From Acanthosepion esculentum (taxonomy: Eukaryota; Mollusca; Cephalopoda; Sepiida; Sepiidae), in NCBI GenBank assembly GCA_964036315.1, contig OZ038488.1, forward strand, positions 64,817,909-64,881,908: DNA of 64,000 nt. The letters run 5' to 3'. The notes beneath the pieces are model-generated. The model was not told the origin of the DNA and did no database searches. It was given only the letters and a program-made list of their open reading frames with translations. How positions within the stretch are numbered: the stretch's first letter is position 1; every line of letters starts with the position of its first letter. Shown piece after piece: positions 51,100 through 62,524 of this stretch. The position numbers and the translations under genes are program-made.

Positions 51100-51720
51100 T
51101 TATTATTCAATTAGCAATCCCTAAACGTTTGAACAGGATCAGTGTCCTGTTACAGTTTTGCGTACTTAGCAATGGATCGTATGTACGAGTTCCACTTGAT
51201 ATTTGGGGTGAGTTTAAGGCACAATAGTCGCTCAAAGCACGGGGCTTCCTCGACTAGACATCCATTCATCGTGACTAGTGGTAGTTCGTGGTCTGATCGA
51301 TGATGATGGAATGTAACTAGTTTGGTTTTTGAGGCATTGAATGCAACCAGCCAGTTATTCCCCCAATGTTAGAGCAAGATCGGATGAAAGATCAGCTGCC
51401 AATTTCTGGCCATCACGAGTTTTTGATGTGCACCCATATATCGTTGCATCATCGCCATAGATTATCACAAATGATCTGAGTACACTATCAGGCAGATCAT
51501 TTATGTAAAATAAAAAAGAGGTTTGGTCCAAGAAGTGACCCCTGGGGGTCGCCTAAGTTGATTACTAGGGTTCCGGAGGACTGGACGTTAACAAATAACT
51601 TCAGGGACTTACCCGTTAGGAAGAACTTTGGATACTTGGCTTTATTCCGATCTTATCAATGTAGGAATTTAACTTCGGTGGTATAGGTCCCAACATCACA
51701 ATGAAAATTATGGCCTGAAC
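51100..51720 (-). pseudogene. jockey/CR1-like LINE RT palm remnant
   Basis: The minus strand encodes GDPQGSLLGP, SFLFYINDLPDSVLRSFVII and the catalytic box YGDDATIYG (Gly replaces the usual Ala of YADD/FADD), then SKTRDGQKLAADL. Stops interrupt it. Text near 51170-51230 matches 62340-62400, so this and the tail at 61756-62400 belong to one family. Confidence 0.8.
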
Positions 51721-52892
51721 GTCCCGTATTCTGACAACTTCAATCCGGAAGTCGCTGTATTTCTTAAGCCTGTCAATTTTTTTGACCGTGATATTATAGT
51801 CACCAGAAACAGCAACGAGGAGGCATTTTTTGTTAATGATGGTGAAGTCTGTTATTATTCTCCGTTTTTTTTCCTCCTGTAATATCTGATGTTTCTAGCT
51901 CGAGATCAAGTGCCAACAAACTACTTCAACTCCCTAGCAATTCTGTGAGTACCGATTACCGATTTCAATAATGCTACTCTCTGAATACTTCTGATATTTC
52001 CTCTAATCTTCAATTCTTCTAAATACGCCAATTATGATGGCTACAGACATCACCTTCATGTTCTACAATTTTTACACGTACATTTTCCGACATTTTACTT
52101 TAGTATTCAGTTGTAGTCTCCTGGAATAGCAACATTCACTAACAGATTTTCTACATCCATATTACTTTAAAGAGGGATTGGCAATAAAACATCAATTACT
52201 TCACTGTCATTCTTGAAGAAAATCTGAATAGAAATGATCACTCAAAATGTCAAGGAATACTGGAAACCGGATCCAAGTAATAGTGACGAAATAACAATGA
52301 AAAGATTGTGTATCTCTGGAGATTAAAGAAAACTCAACGACAAAAAACTTATAAACATCAGAAATTCCTAAGTAACTTACATAGTAAGTTATTTCAGACC
52401 CATCCTGAATCGGACAAAAGAACTTTGAATCTCGCAATCTTCCTGTTCACACTCCCCCTCGGTCTTTTGAACAGGAGTAGAGGTTTATCTCTTGTTTCCT
52501 GTTTAGGAGTGGGTTTCCTGTTCCTTCTAAAGTCTTTTTCATTCACTTTACCCCCAGTAGACCCTTGTATCTTAGTGGCATTATCGCCTCGCTTGGGTGA
52601 ATTGATTAAAGAATCAGAAAATTAAAGATTCTGCATAAAGCCCTATACACCAGACACAATAGAGAGTTTCCTAGACTGATGTTGAGAACTAGGCTTCTCT
52701 CAATGGAACTTGCAGTCACGTGACCGTGACCAAGGGTGAAGAGCCTTCAAGCTGGAGGACATCTTCTGTGGTTTCACCTGCAGAGGTAGGTCTATCTGTT
52801 CAATATACGCTACGCATGAATGAATACTTGCTCGGCTTTCAACCCAGATATGCAGAGTGCGCATTTGGTCAGATGCTCAGCTGTGCGGCAAG
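51721..52892. other. unannotated DNA
   Basis: No known element. Small palindromes occur (AGTAACTTACATAGTAAGTTA-type near 52370). Confidence 0.35.
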
Positions 52893-52900
52893 CCTACAAC

Positions 52901-53777
52901 CAGGGCCGGCTCAAGTCACTGGCAACTCGGGCAGTCGCCCAAGGCGCCATCAATTTTGAGGGCGCCATCATACCTCTATGTCATGTGCTTGGGATCTTCC
53001 AAACAAAAAGGGAAAAATAATAAATAAAATGAAATTAAAAAAATTAAACAAAATATTAACTTTCTTGGGTGGAGTAAAATTTTCGAGAATTTGATTATTA
53101 ATTCTTTTTGTTACGGAGTGGTGATCAAATAATAATAGCAGGCCACTCGTATTCGAGGATACCCGTCTACTAGGGTGGCTTGCCAATCCCTATTACAGAA
53201 ACTCGCTCAGGTGTATTTGTGTTTGCTCAACACCCACAGAGACAACCTGTGGTTTATACTGCAACAATACTGAGCAGACCGTAGTTAAAGTTTCTGGGAG
53301 AGAGCGTGTTATCTAGCGTGATCAACAATTTGAACAAGGTCAGCACACTCACGCCCATGGTCAAGATGGCTTGTGGCTTCGTGCTAGCACAGCTATCGAC
53401 GAACCCCAAGTATTCCGTCTACCCAATTTTCACCCACAAGACTTGGGTCAATTCGTGGTATGTTGATTTGTCAGGAAGGAGACTTCCTGATGTTATCGGT
53501 CTGAAGGGGGGCGATCCCAGTGTGCGGCACCTTTGGAAAGTGCCTGAAAACCACACCACGGTGGTCAAATATCATAAAAGAAAAATGATTAAACGGGCGA
53601 CGCGGGCATAATGTAGGATAATGTATTCTTTAGCTTGTGTTAAGTTGTATATTGTAATAAACTCATTGTTCTATATTTTTATTTTTTCTCATTGTGAAAT
53701 TAAAAAAAAAAATACCTGTAAGGGCGCCGAAGTTCAGCTTGCTCGGTGTGTCGGCAACCATACTAGGTCCGGCCCTG
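52901..53777. mobile_element. hAT-like element, 877 bp, TSD CCTACAAC
   Basis: CCTACAAC at 52893-52900 and 53778-53785 is an exact 8-bp duplication. The left end reads CAGGGCCGG and the right end reads back as CAGGGCCGG, the terminal word of a common hAT group. A GGCGCC word follows inside both ends. No transposase catalytic text is seen. It contains the unexplained ORF at 53306-53611. Confidence 0.92.
53306..53611 (+). CDS. unrecognised ORF inside hAT element (possible cargo)
   Basis: An open frame from just after a stop at about 53289 to 53611. The first ATG codons are at VKMACGF (about 53357), so the true start is uncertain. The text includes MACGFVLAQLSTNP, YPIFTHKTWVNSWYVDL and DPSVRHLWKVPENHTTVVKY, ending in a basic KRKMIKRATRA tail. 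Composition looks protein-like (Trp, mixed polar residues, few repeats), unlike the AT-rich surroundings. I do not recognise a family. It could be a captured host exon, a fragment of transposase, or chance. Confidence 0.35.
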   Translation: MLSSVINNLNKVSTLTPMVKMACGFVLAQLSTNPKYSVYPIFTHKTWVNSWYVDLSGRRLPDVIGLKGGDPSVRHLWKVPENHTTVVKYHKRKMIKRATRA

Positions 53778-53785
53778 CCTACAAC

Positions 53786-54381
53786 CATACCCAGTCAAGG
53801 GACTGATGGTGATTATGATGATGATGGGGAGGTGCTGAAAAGTTGCCGGTTGTATTCACTTCTTAAGAACTGATCAAGCATCAGAATCTCTTCTTGTTCG
53901 AGTCTAGAACTTTTCAGTGTACCCTCGTAAACATGCATAGAAAAAGTAAAGGTGGGTGATAATTAGTTTCGCACCTGGTCATAAGTCGGAGACATCCAGT
54001 GAAGATCAAACTCACTACAATAATAATAAGCTTCAAGGTTAGTTTGCTATTCATTACACTATAGAAAGTGCCCTGTGATAATTACTTAGCTTCAATTAGC
54101 ATAAATATATATATATATAGTCCAGGTAATCGATCCGTTGGTATATAATCCGGGTGGATCCTAGTAATATAGATTATTAAAACTGATCCACAGAGAGCTC
54201 GATGTATTTGTTATAACAGAGCATATGTATTTTTACAGCAAAAAAAACAAAAATTACCTCAACATGGGGATAGTCTATTTCCGGTCTGTACGCAGCAATA
54301 ACGGCCCCTAAGTGTTTGTCTCGGAGTATTGTTTTACAATTATTTTCAATGTCAGTCCTCCTCTGGTAAACACCATGTTAA

Positions 54382-54383
<2 letters not shown>
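53786..54383. other. unannotated DNA
   Basis: A CCAGTGAAGATCAAACTCACTAC segment near 53995 resembles a minus-strand SINE B-box region. Otherwise nothing. Confidence 0.35.

Positions 54384-54445
<62 letters not shown>
54384..54445. repeat. (TA)n microsatellite
   Basis: About 31 TA units. Confidence 0.95.
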
Positions 54446-54448
<3 letters not shown>

Positions 54449-54705
54449 GTCATTCACAGACAGTACTGTTTCGCTGTATCACAGCTCCTCAGTGCGACTA
54501 GACTTCCGAATGCCTCAAGCCAGGATTGAAACACAACTAATTTGGTGTCAGCCAGAGCTATCTTCATTCGGTAGAGTTACACAAATAAATCTAGCGTATT
54601 GTTTATACAAATGTAAACAAATGCCAATCAGCCAAAGTGCTCCATTCATTTTACTGAAGAGCTTTGCATTAGTGCAGGTGGCTGTTATATGTATATGTAT
54701 GTATG

Positions 54706-54706
54706 T

Positions 54707-54766
<60 letters not shown>
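54706..54766. repeat. (GT)n microsatellite
   Basis: (TATG)/(GT) run, ~24 GT units, ending at the hAT element. Confidence 0.95.
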
Positions 54767-54768
54767 AA

Positions 54769-55252
54769 CAGGTAGTCAAACCGCGGCTCGCGAGCCACAT
54801 GCGGCTTTTTGATTTTTAATATGCAACTCGTGGAAACATGTTTTTTCATCACAATTTAATATAAAAGGTAAATAAGAAAAATTTCAAGCTTTATAATTAT
54901 TTACTGGGTATGAACTGCGACCCCATTGGATTAGAAGTTAAAACATAAGTCTCATATTCATGGTTAGTGAACATTTTAGAATTTTAAGGCTCGATCTGTG
55001 TGAGGCATTGTTCTTAAGCACTGAGGGAAGGGATGATGGGAGGCAGAGGAATTAAAGAAATTTCCGGTCAGCAACGGTTACAGAGGAATGTCAGAAGACT
55101 GACGTCATGGGTAACGGGATTAAGGGAACCTCACTCATGTCATGTACATATATAATTTTTTGTTACTAGGAAGTTCCTATAGTTCATTACCGTATTAAAT
55201 ACGATCAATATAGTTAAAATAATATATCAGTCAAGATTTTGAAAATATGTGG

Positions 55253-55299
<47 letters not shown>

Positions 55300-55465
55300 A
55301 CTCTGTGATTACTGAAACCAATACAAATTAGCAGTTTAAAAAACTGCATAGATGAATAAATATTTTATACATAAACGTATGTGTAAATTTTATTTACGTC
55401 TTGCGGCACTCAAACAGCCGAAGTTTATCATATGTGGCTCTTACATTAAGCAAGTTTGGCCACCC

Positions 55466-55468
<3 letters not shown>
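54769..55468. mobile_element. hAT-like element, 700 bp, non-autonomous
   Basis: The left end is CAGGTAGTCAAACC followed by GCGGCTCGCGAGCCACATGC; the right end reads back as CAGGGGTGGCCAAAC followed by AGAGCCACATATGA. Both share the ...GCCACAT subterminal word of hAT elements. The flanks are (GT)n on the left and (TA)n on the right, so an 8-bp duplication cannot be recognised. No transposase. It contains internal (TA)n(GT)n at about 55253-55299. Confidence 0.8.

Positions 55469-55469
<1 letters not shown>

Positions 55470-55552
<83 letters not shown>
55470..55552. repeat. (TA)n microsatellite
   Basis: About 41 TA units abutting the hAT right end. Confidence 0.95.
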
Positions 55553-55555
<3 letters not shown>

Positions 55556-55639
55556 GTGCAATGAGAACGAAAGTAATATCTAAATTCTAACGTTCACAGA
55601 GGGCTTGATGCCGATAGTAGAGCGATAATTATTTATTAT

Positions 55640-55787
55640 AATTCTATCATATAGACAAAAACAGTTTACTCACTACAAAGACGCAACTTCGTTTCGGTGC
55701 ATAATCCTTTATGGCGCAATTGAAATGCACCGAAACGAAGTTGCATCTTTGTAGTGAGTAAACTGTTTTTGTCTATATGATAGAATT
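55640..55787. repeat. 148-bp foldback: 62-bp arms, 24-nt loop
   Basis: Arms 55640-55701 and 55726-55787 are reverse complements with one mismatch. It begins AATTCTATCATATAGAC. No ORF. TA-rich on both sides. Confidence 0.95.
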
Positions 55788-55807
55788 AATATATATATAT
55801 ATATATA

Positions 55808-56367
55808 TTAAGTTGGCCAGAAAGTCACTTAAGAAACACAAAGAAAACAACAAAATTTTATGGAGTAACACCAACATTTATTCTTTAAAATAAGGTCCAT
55901 GATTCTCGACGATCAGCCAGCATCCGAATCTATCCCAGTCTGCTGAATTTGAATAAAATAAAAACTGTAAATGAGTTTCCTTCACTTCATCAAAAAGTGT
56001 TGAATCGCTGGTCGAGGAGGAGATGTGTCATTGAGCGAAATAGGCCATAGTCACTTGGAGCAGCATCGGGACTGAGTGGTGGATATGGAAGAATCTCAAC
56101 ATCGCCTAACTGTTCAAATTTCTCTTTCGACCGCGCATCGTCTTGCTGAAGCAACGCCCAAACTCGATTGACCAAAGCAGGATACTCATTCTTTATTTTT
56201 GTCGTATACGCGGTCTAGATGCTGGCATTACAATTTAGCGTTGATGGCGCGACCGAGTGGAACAAGTTCGAAATGCAATACTGCTTGGAAATTACACCAG
56301 ACAGTGATCAAGATTTGTTGTTTTCTTTCTACTTCCTAAGTGAGTCAGGACTTTCTGGCCAACCTAG
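55808..56367 (-). mobile_element. mariner element, internally deleted
   Basis: Terminal inverted repeats: AAGTTGGCCAGAAAGTCAC at left, and AGGTTGGCCAGAAAGTCCTGA when the right end is read back. The minus strand encodes the end of a mariner transposase: a DDAR box (for the usual DNAR), then FEQLG, LPYPPLSPDAAPSDYGLFRS and HLL. This is the last catalytic Asp region of a D,D34D enzyme. At 560 bp the N-terminal DNA-binding part is missing. Confidence 0.85.
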
Positions 56368-56375
56368 TGTATATA

Positions 56376-56737
56376 CAGGGTGACCCCAAAAAAACGGGAA
56401 ATTTTGAAGTGCGTATTGCCAGACATGAGCAAGTGGCAACACTGCGAGACAGTAACCTTCAGCAAGTAAACATTTCGCCATTTTAGTAACGAGAATGAAA
56501 TTCACAGTATTCCAGCTGAGATTTTGCAGCAGTCAATGAGGAATCTCAACAGCAGATTTCAAGAATGCATTCGTACAGGAGGACGCCATCAACAGGACGT
56601 AATTTTAAAAAAATGAAAATTCCATCATTGTTTCTTAAATGGCATGTTTTAAGGTTTCAATTACTATGAATTAAATATTTTTCTTCCATCACTCTTGGTT
56701 TTATTGGATTGTTAAAAAGTTCCCGTTTTTTTATCAG

Positions 56738-56740
<3 letters not shown>
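56376..56740 (+). mobile_element. second Tc1/mariner-like element, internally deleted
   Basis: The left end CAGGGTGACCCCAAAAAAAC and the right end read back (AGGCTGATAAAAAAACGGGA) are inverted repeats sharing the AAAAAACGGGAA core. The plus strand at 56500-56616 encodes IPAEILQQSMRNLNSR, QECIRTGGRHQQDVI and a stop, the typical C-terminus of a mariner-type transposase. Upstream catalytic text is lost. Confidence 0.8.

Positions 56741-56742
<2 letters not shown>

Positions 56743-56780
<38 letters not shown>
56743..56780. repeat. (TA)n microsatellite
   Basis: About 19 TA units between two DNA transposons. Confidence 0.95.
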
Positions 56781-56783
<3 letters not shown>

Positions 56784-56785
56784 TA

Positions 56786-57168
56786 CTATAGTTCAAAAGT
56801 TTGAGGACACCCTAGTATTTTTTTTAAATGAACCCAAAAGTATTTGTTTTGTACTTTAAATAAGAAAATTATCATACATGATTAGAAAAAAAGTCAGGCA
56901 TGATTTTTTTATTAGAAATTTTATTATGATAAAAAGAAAAAAAAGCATTTTATGATTAAATTTTGCTCTGGTCAAAATATCCTCCTTTAGCCTTGATTAC
57001 TGCAGCACAAATGTTTGGCGTTCGTTGCAAAAGTTTCTCAAAGTATAAGTTTGCTAATTGATTCAATCCTTTTTTTAATGACTCTAAGAGATCTTTTTCA
57101 TTTTTTCACTCTTCTGCCAAGTTCATCCCATGTTAATTCTGTCGGTGGCTTGAAACTTTTGAACTGTA

Positions 57169-57171
<3 letters not shown>
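56786..57171. mobile_element. Tc1-like non-autonomous element, 386 bp
   Basis: Flanked by TA on both sides (56784-56785, 57172-57173). The ends are inverted: CTATAGTTCAAAAGTTTGAG, and CACTACAGTTCAAAAGTTTC read back from the right. The interior keeps a Tc1-type segment (CCTTGATTACTGCAGCACAA), but no full transposase. Confidence 0.85.

Positions 57172-57172
<1 letters not shown>

Positions 57173-57220
<48 letters not shown>
57173..57220. repeat. (TA)n microsatellite
   Basis: About 24 TA units abutting the Tc1-like right end. Confidence 0.95.
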
Positions 57221-57223
<3 letters not shown>

Positions 57224-58167
57224 TACCTCCACAGAAACTCGATACCTAAGGCGAAATTTAAAAATGAAAATCTTTCTTGAAGCTTTTTTCAGTTTTACTT
57301 TCAAGCAGATAGATTAAATTTAATATTGAGAAGTGAGTAACAAACAACAAACAGCGGGAACCATACAGCGACAAGACGTAACTAATCCAACAGAATTTAA
57401 ATGTCCAAACTTCAAAAGCAAAAACATAACGAACCGTCTTATTAAAATAGTTATTCATAATTAATTAAACATTACTAATTAGGTTTATCGGTAGTTTTCA
57501 AGATGAAGATGTGAAATAATTACAATGGTTCATTGCGTAGTTAGGACTAACATTCGAAACAAAAAATAATAATCGATAACTCTGTTCCATGTTACTATCA
57601 AGGGAATCAAGTAATCTCTTAGGTTATCATAGAACATTATGAACTTCATAAGATAACATCAAAAATTAAATTGGTAAATCAGCTTTCTATTATGTAAATG
57701 CATTTTTTGAACTAACAATTACGCCTTGTAACTGTTCCATGTCAGGCTATAATTTTCTTAGTACTAAGGTCCACGCAAGAAAAATATTTGTATACCCCGT
57801 TAGGACAATCTCACAAAATAATTTATCCTCCAAATATATATTTTTTCTACTTTTCATAGTATTATTCATTGGTAACTTTCCTGTGAAAGATGAAAAATGG
57901 AAACTATTTTGTTTTTTCTTTTAGTCTCTCTATCTATCGATATTTCTCTGTTTGTCTTGCCATCCTCTGACGAGTGGACAGAGTTATTCCCGGTGGGTGC
58001 GTCTACGAAACTTTGGAGTCGTGATGCTGTAGGCCACATCTATCAGTTAAGTGATAAACCTTTTACTTGTATTAATTCTTTGCCTTTCCCCTTTTAAGAT
58101 TTGGCTCTTTCTACAATATCCCACTTGATAATAGATGTATTACCACCATTCTTTAATTGCCAGAAAT

Positions 58168-58171
<4 letters not shown>
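57221..58171. other. unannotated DNA
   Basis: No recognised element. A short frame at 57897-58097 begins with a hydrophobic stretch (FFLLVSLSIDISLFVL) that could mimic a signal peptide, but nothing else supports a gene. Confidence 0.35.

Positions 58172-58232
<61 letters not shown>
58172..58232. repeat. (GA)n microsatellite
   Basis: About 30 GA units. Confidence 0.95.
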
Positions 58233-58235
<3 letters not shown>

Positions 58236-58237
<2 letters not shown>

Positions 58238-58300
58238 TGCTTAAAACGTTCGCTTTCCAATCATGAGACCCGGGTTCAAATGTCAGCATGATTGATTTGC
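58236..58300 (+). mobile_element. tRNA-like SINE head
   Basis: Contains AACGTTCGCTTTCCAATCAT and the B-box-like CCGGGTTCAAATG, then a body with AAGGTTATTTCTTGATTTTC and TAAGCGAAGCTTA. The A-box side is eroded by the (GA)n. Confidence 0.5.
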
Positions 58301-58365
58301 CCTGAAGGTTATTTCTTGATTTTCTAAGCGAAGCTTAGATGTGGAACAAGGCCGAAAGTATGGAG

Positions 58366-58442
58366 CACCCAGTGAGGATCAAACTCACTACTAAGACGTA
58401 ACTGATCTAGCGAGACAATCTTACTAAACATCACACCACGCC
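58366..58442 (-). mobile_element. tRNA-like SINE head, opposite orientation
   Basis: The minus strand reads GGCGTGGTGTGATGTTTAGT, then GTCTCGCTAGATC and GAGTTTGATCCTCACTGGG (B-box region). Same head type as 44796-44880. It forms a head pair facing the SINE at 58236. Confidence 0.55.
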
Positions 58443-58682
58443 GAAATGCTTATAACTTGTATTTATATACAGAAGGAACGTTGAGGAAAATATCGTTAAA
58501 TTTCCAAATTTTGAATATGAGAATGCTCTAAAATATTATAGTAAATAGTTTTTTTTGTTTTTTTTTAGTGGCGTATCAACATCTATGGGTTATTTAAAGC
58601 CGAAATCTAAATATTTTTAACACAATTTTATGGCTTCAATTAAATATATTTTGAGCGTAATTGTATACCATCAACTACACAT

Positions 58683-58890
58683 AAAATGTATTGTTGATTA
58701 TTTTGCTATAAATATGGATTGTTGATAATTTTTACTATAAATAAGTATTATTGGCAACTTTTGCTATAAATAAGTATTGTTGGTTTTATTTACCATAAAT
58801 TGGTATTGCTATCAATTATACTATAAAATGTATTGCTGGTAATTTTTAATATAAAAATGTATTGCTGATATTTTTATTATAAAACGTATA
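58683..58890. repeat. ~30-bp degenerate minisatellite, about 7 units
   Basis: Units follow GTATTGTTGATAATTTTTGC plus TATAAATAA with 10-25% variation. Confidence 0.8.
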
Positions 58891-60479
58891 TTTATACCTT
58901 CATAGTGTTTTGTCTTTGTTAAAGGGTTCACTATTGACCCATAGTTGGGATCCTAACAGGTGTTACCAATCCGGATCAGGGTGGACCTGGGAACAACAGC
59001 AACTAAGAGGTGGTTTCACGCTCCTCAAAACCTCCAATCTGTCGATCAGAAGCCTTGCTGCCGACTGTAGTTTATCGTCATACCCAGGACTAGGTAAACT
59101 AAGCGATGTAATTTATTGCCTAATAAATGAAAGCTAGTAAATGTCCTTGTAGAATTTTTATTTTATTTTGCAATATAATTATTCTTTATTTCTATGTCTT
59201 TTATTTTGTTTAATTATATATTTCTTTATTTTAAATATCTAAAGATCTTGAGTTAACAGTTTTCTTTTAATTTAAAAAAATATGGTCATGTTTGTTGACT
59301 TGAGATTTTTTTAAATTCTAAAGAGTTTTCAAATTCAAAATTTTTTGAGCGTTCTAAGTAATATCTGTTTCGGGGAACAAATTGTAGTGACGAATGTCTC
59401 TCCTAATCATACGTGGTAGTTAAGAATAAATTTGAAGTACGCTAACATACGGCAAAACGTTTGAAAGGATAAATATCCACATCCGGCCCCCAAAGCATGA
59501 GTGGGTGATGGGATTGTCATGCTAATATTCATTTAGACTTCGTAAAACGCAAAGAAACACTAAATGCTCACTTATCAATTCAGCGGCTGCAATGTATACA
59601 TAAATGTTTGGTTAAAACGTACCCAGTGCCGGTCAATATACAAAATGGTGTTCGCCTCCATGGCAACGCAAAGCCGGATACAGTAAGAATGTCACAGGGA
59701 AAAAAATGGAACTCGGTTGATCTGTTTTACACTATCCGCCATGTTCACTTAATCTTGCACCAACATACTATATTGCCGTTTTCGATTGCATTAACGAGAA
59801 AACTTGCTGTAATGAAAACCAGATTCTAGAGTTCGCTAAATACTTTTTCACATAAAAACCTACGGAATTTTACTCAGAAGTTATCGGAATTTTACTCAGA
59901 AGTTATCGGCTTGATAATTGACAAGTCATTGCAAATAATGATGAATATATAATTGAATAAAATGTAATTATACTTTCATAAAGAATGAATTTGATAAACA
60001 AAAACGGGAATTATTTGTGACTCAAACTAATATTTTAATTGTAAGACAGATCGCATTTATTTCTAAGTTTAACTGAGAAGAGGAAAGGGCCAAATAAGAG
60101 AAGACTGTAATACGCCAATCTCTCAACTTGTGGAGGGGGACCAACCTTGAAAATCAGCCTTCGAAATTTCGTTTTTTCTTTTATTCCGATTGGAACACTG
60201 ATCTCTAGCAACAGTGGGAAATACGTGACTATTTCAACCATAAGACAAGCATTTTAGCGTTTGCGCATTTTCGCTTAAACATTTGTAATCTGTTACTTTT
60301 TTCTTTTTATACTTCCAACTACAAATGCCTTCATTTGCCAGTGTCTCTGCCTACATCTCTGCGCTAATGCATCTATGCATGTATGCTTGGCTCAATCCAA
60401 ACGGCTGCATGTGGCGGATTGGGTGTTGTCATGTTCCTTCTTTGCTTTAAATATCAAACAACTGTATTGATTCGAATAA
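58891..60479. other. unannotated AT-rich DNA
   Basis: Only a short tandem duplication (GGAATTTTACTCAGAAGTTA twice, 59862-59908) stands out. Short frames have no family signature. Confidence 0.35.
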
Positions 60480-61225
60480 ATTCCTCTTTATCATTTGTTT
60501 CTTTCCTTCCTTTCTACTCTTTGTTTTTTTTCTTTCTTTTTTGTACTGGTTTGTTTCTTTTTTTAAATTCTTACTTTCCTTTCTCACTTTTAATTTGTCT
60601 TTCACTTTTTTTGTTCGTTATTTTCTTAAACTTTCTTTACTTTCTGGTCTGTTCACTTTTAAGTTTCTTTCTGCTCACCGCCAACTGCAGTTGAATTTTT
60701 GTTGGCTTTACAAAATTGCGATTATTCATTTTCTTTACTCTTTGTTTTTATGTGCTCGCCTTTCTCAATTTGCTTTGCTCTCCTTTCTTTTTTTTTTTTA
60801 CACTCTTTGCTTTGTTCTTTTTTATACTTTCTCTCGGTTTTTTTCTTTCTGTAATCTCCATTATTCTATCCTTGCTCTCCTTTCCATTCTTACATTGTTC
60901 CCTTTCTTTGTTTTACAAAAGATAAAAGTTAAAAAAACAGAAAGAAAAGCCTTTCTGTCTTTACACCTTTAACTTGTTTTTTTTTTCTGCACTTTATACT
61001 ATCCTCGTTCTCCTTTCTTGCTATTTCATTTGCTCTCCTTTATTCCTTCGTTCTCCTTTCTTTCTTCTTTATTTCTTTGCTGGCCTACTCTCTTTTCTTT
61101 ATTATTTGTTCTCTCTCTCTCTCCTTCTTTCTTTGTCCTCCTTTATTTCTTTACTCTCCTTTCTTTCGTACCCTGCTCTCTCTCCTTCCTTAATTTCATT
61201 TCTGCTTTCTTCATTCATTTCATAA
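60480..61225. repeat. long polypyrimidine (T/C) tract
   Basis: About 750 bp dominated by TTTC, CTTT and CTCC words on the plus strand. Open frames here are Phe/Leu/Ser-rich artefacts of composition. Confidence 0.85.
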
Positions 61226-61755
61226 AGATTGTATTATTTCAATCTATTGATATTTACTAAGTTTAATTTAGTATGTACAAAACCAAATAAGAGCAAGAAG
61301 ATCGTGCTGTGCCAATCTTTCAAAATTTTTCTCTTATATCTCTTAAAATGTGAGTGTTCAAACATCTTCTTTTGCTGGGACATAGACTAGTGGCGGTGAT
61401 ACTAAATATGCCACACTGTCAGCCACTAGTAGACGATGATTAAGCTTAGTTTGGTATGGTATTCCACCAAGAAAGCCCTACGCTCTGGCTGTTGACGTCA
61501 GTCTAGGAAACTCGCCTCCCAGCCGTGTTATCACCGCACCGGCTATCCCATTCTGCTAGACGCCCTTTTTATAAGTCTTGCTTTTAACTCTGCTAAGTGT
61601 CTGGCCATCAACCCCATCCAAAAATCCTGGTAGGGGTATCGGTTTAGTCATCGATGTCCCTGCCATGCAGCAGTTAGTACTGAGTTAGACGGTACCTCGC
61701 CCAAATGGGAAAAGTAACAGCTTATTCTCTATTAAAGAGAACACTTTTATTTTTA
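61226..61755. other. unannotated DNA, locally GC-richer
   Basis: 61380-61700 is less AT-rich than its surroundings, but no coding or element signature is recognised. Confidence 0.35.
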
Positions 61756-62400
61756 CTATTGTTCATCCGATACAAGGCTCAAGAGCCACTCAAAGTAGAG
61801 GGTTACTGAAGGCGGTTGTTGTGTGAGCAGTAAGAGTAAAGGGCACAGATTATGAGAATATGTGTGAAAGATAACGGTTAACCCTAGGCTTGAAGAGGGT
61901 AAGATTGTAATGGTCGAGAAAGCACCCAACTCGATTCTATTCCACAAAGCAACAGTTCTTGGCAAGAAGCTATCCGAGTGGAACTTATTTCTTACAAATG
62001 GAATACGAAGGTGTTTTACCTCAATGTACGTAGCGTGGCCGATCTTAGCTCGGTGGGTTAGTGTTGAAGGAACTAAGGAATGTTGCTCGTCTGAACATAT
62101 TCCATGGAAATAGCGAGGCTGCAACGTTTCGTCTGTGGGAAATGGATTTCAAGGTGGAAAATAATTCATCACCCATAAGCCCGCGTAGAGACTTTTGGAC
62201 TCTATCAAGACTGGAAAGTACTGCAGCTGTATCCCAGATGTGGCAATAGTACTCCATTTACGGCCTGGTATGGCTCTTGTAGAGGTAGAAAAGGAGGAGC
62301 GAAGTACTTACTGGAGGGGTACAGGGAATCGACAAACTTTAGTGATGGATCGTATATACGTTCCATTTGAGATATGGGGTCAGTGTAAGTCCCAATGGTT
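61756..62400 (-). pseudogene. jockey/CR1-like LINE, RT C-terminal tail
   Basis: The minus strand, with frameshifts, encodes YYCHIWDTAA, LDRVQKSLRGLMGDELFS, ISHRRNVAA, RYFHGICSDEQHSLVP, FLPRTVALWNRI and related text. The 62340-62400 part (before the YCHIW segment in coding order) matches 51170-51230. Same group as the remnant at 4049-4500. Confidence 0.8.
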
Positions 62401-62524
62401 AAATAGAAGAAAAATAGAGAAGGAAAGCTGTGTTGCGCCAATCACTCAAATAGAGAGGCTTCACCTGTTATCAGAATCAGCATTGGAAATCCTGGCTTTA
62501 ACTTGAGGTTCGACCTCTGGATTT

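Noticed and set aside
57897..58097. Possible small secreted protein
   Set aside because: Only a hydrophobic N-terminus; no supporting motif, exon signals or conservation evidence.
60383..61260. Several hydrophobic Phe/Leu-rich frames resembling membrane proteins
   Set aside because: They come from a polypyrimidine tract and occur in several frames at once.
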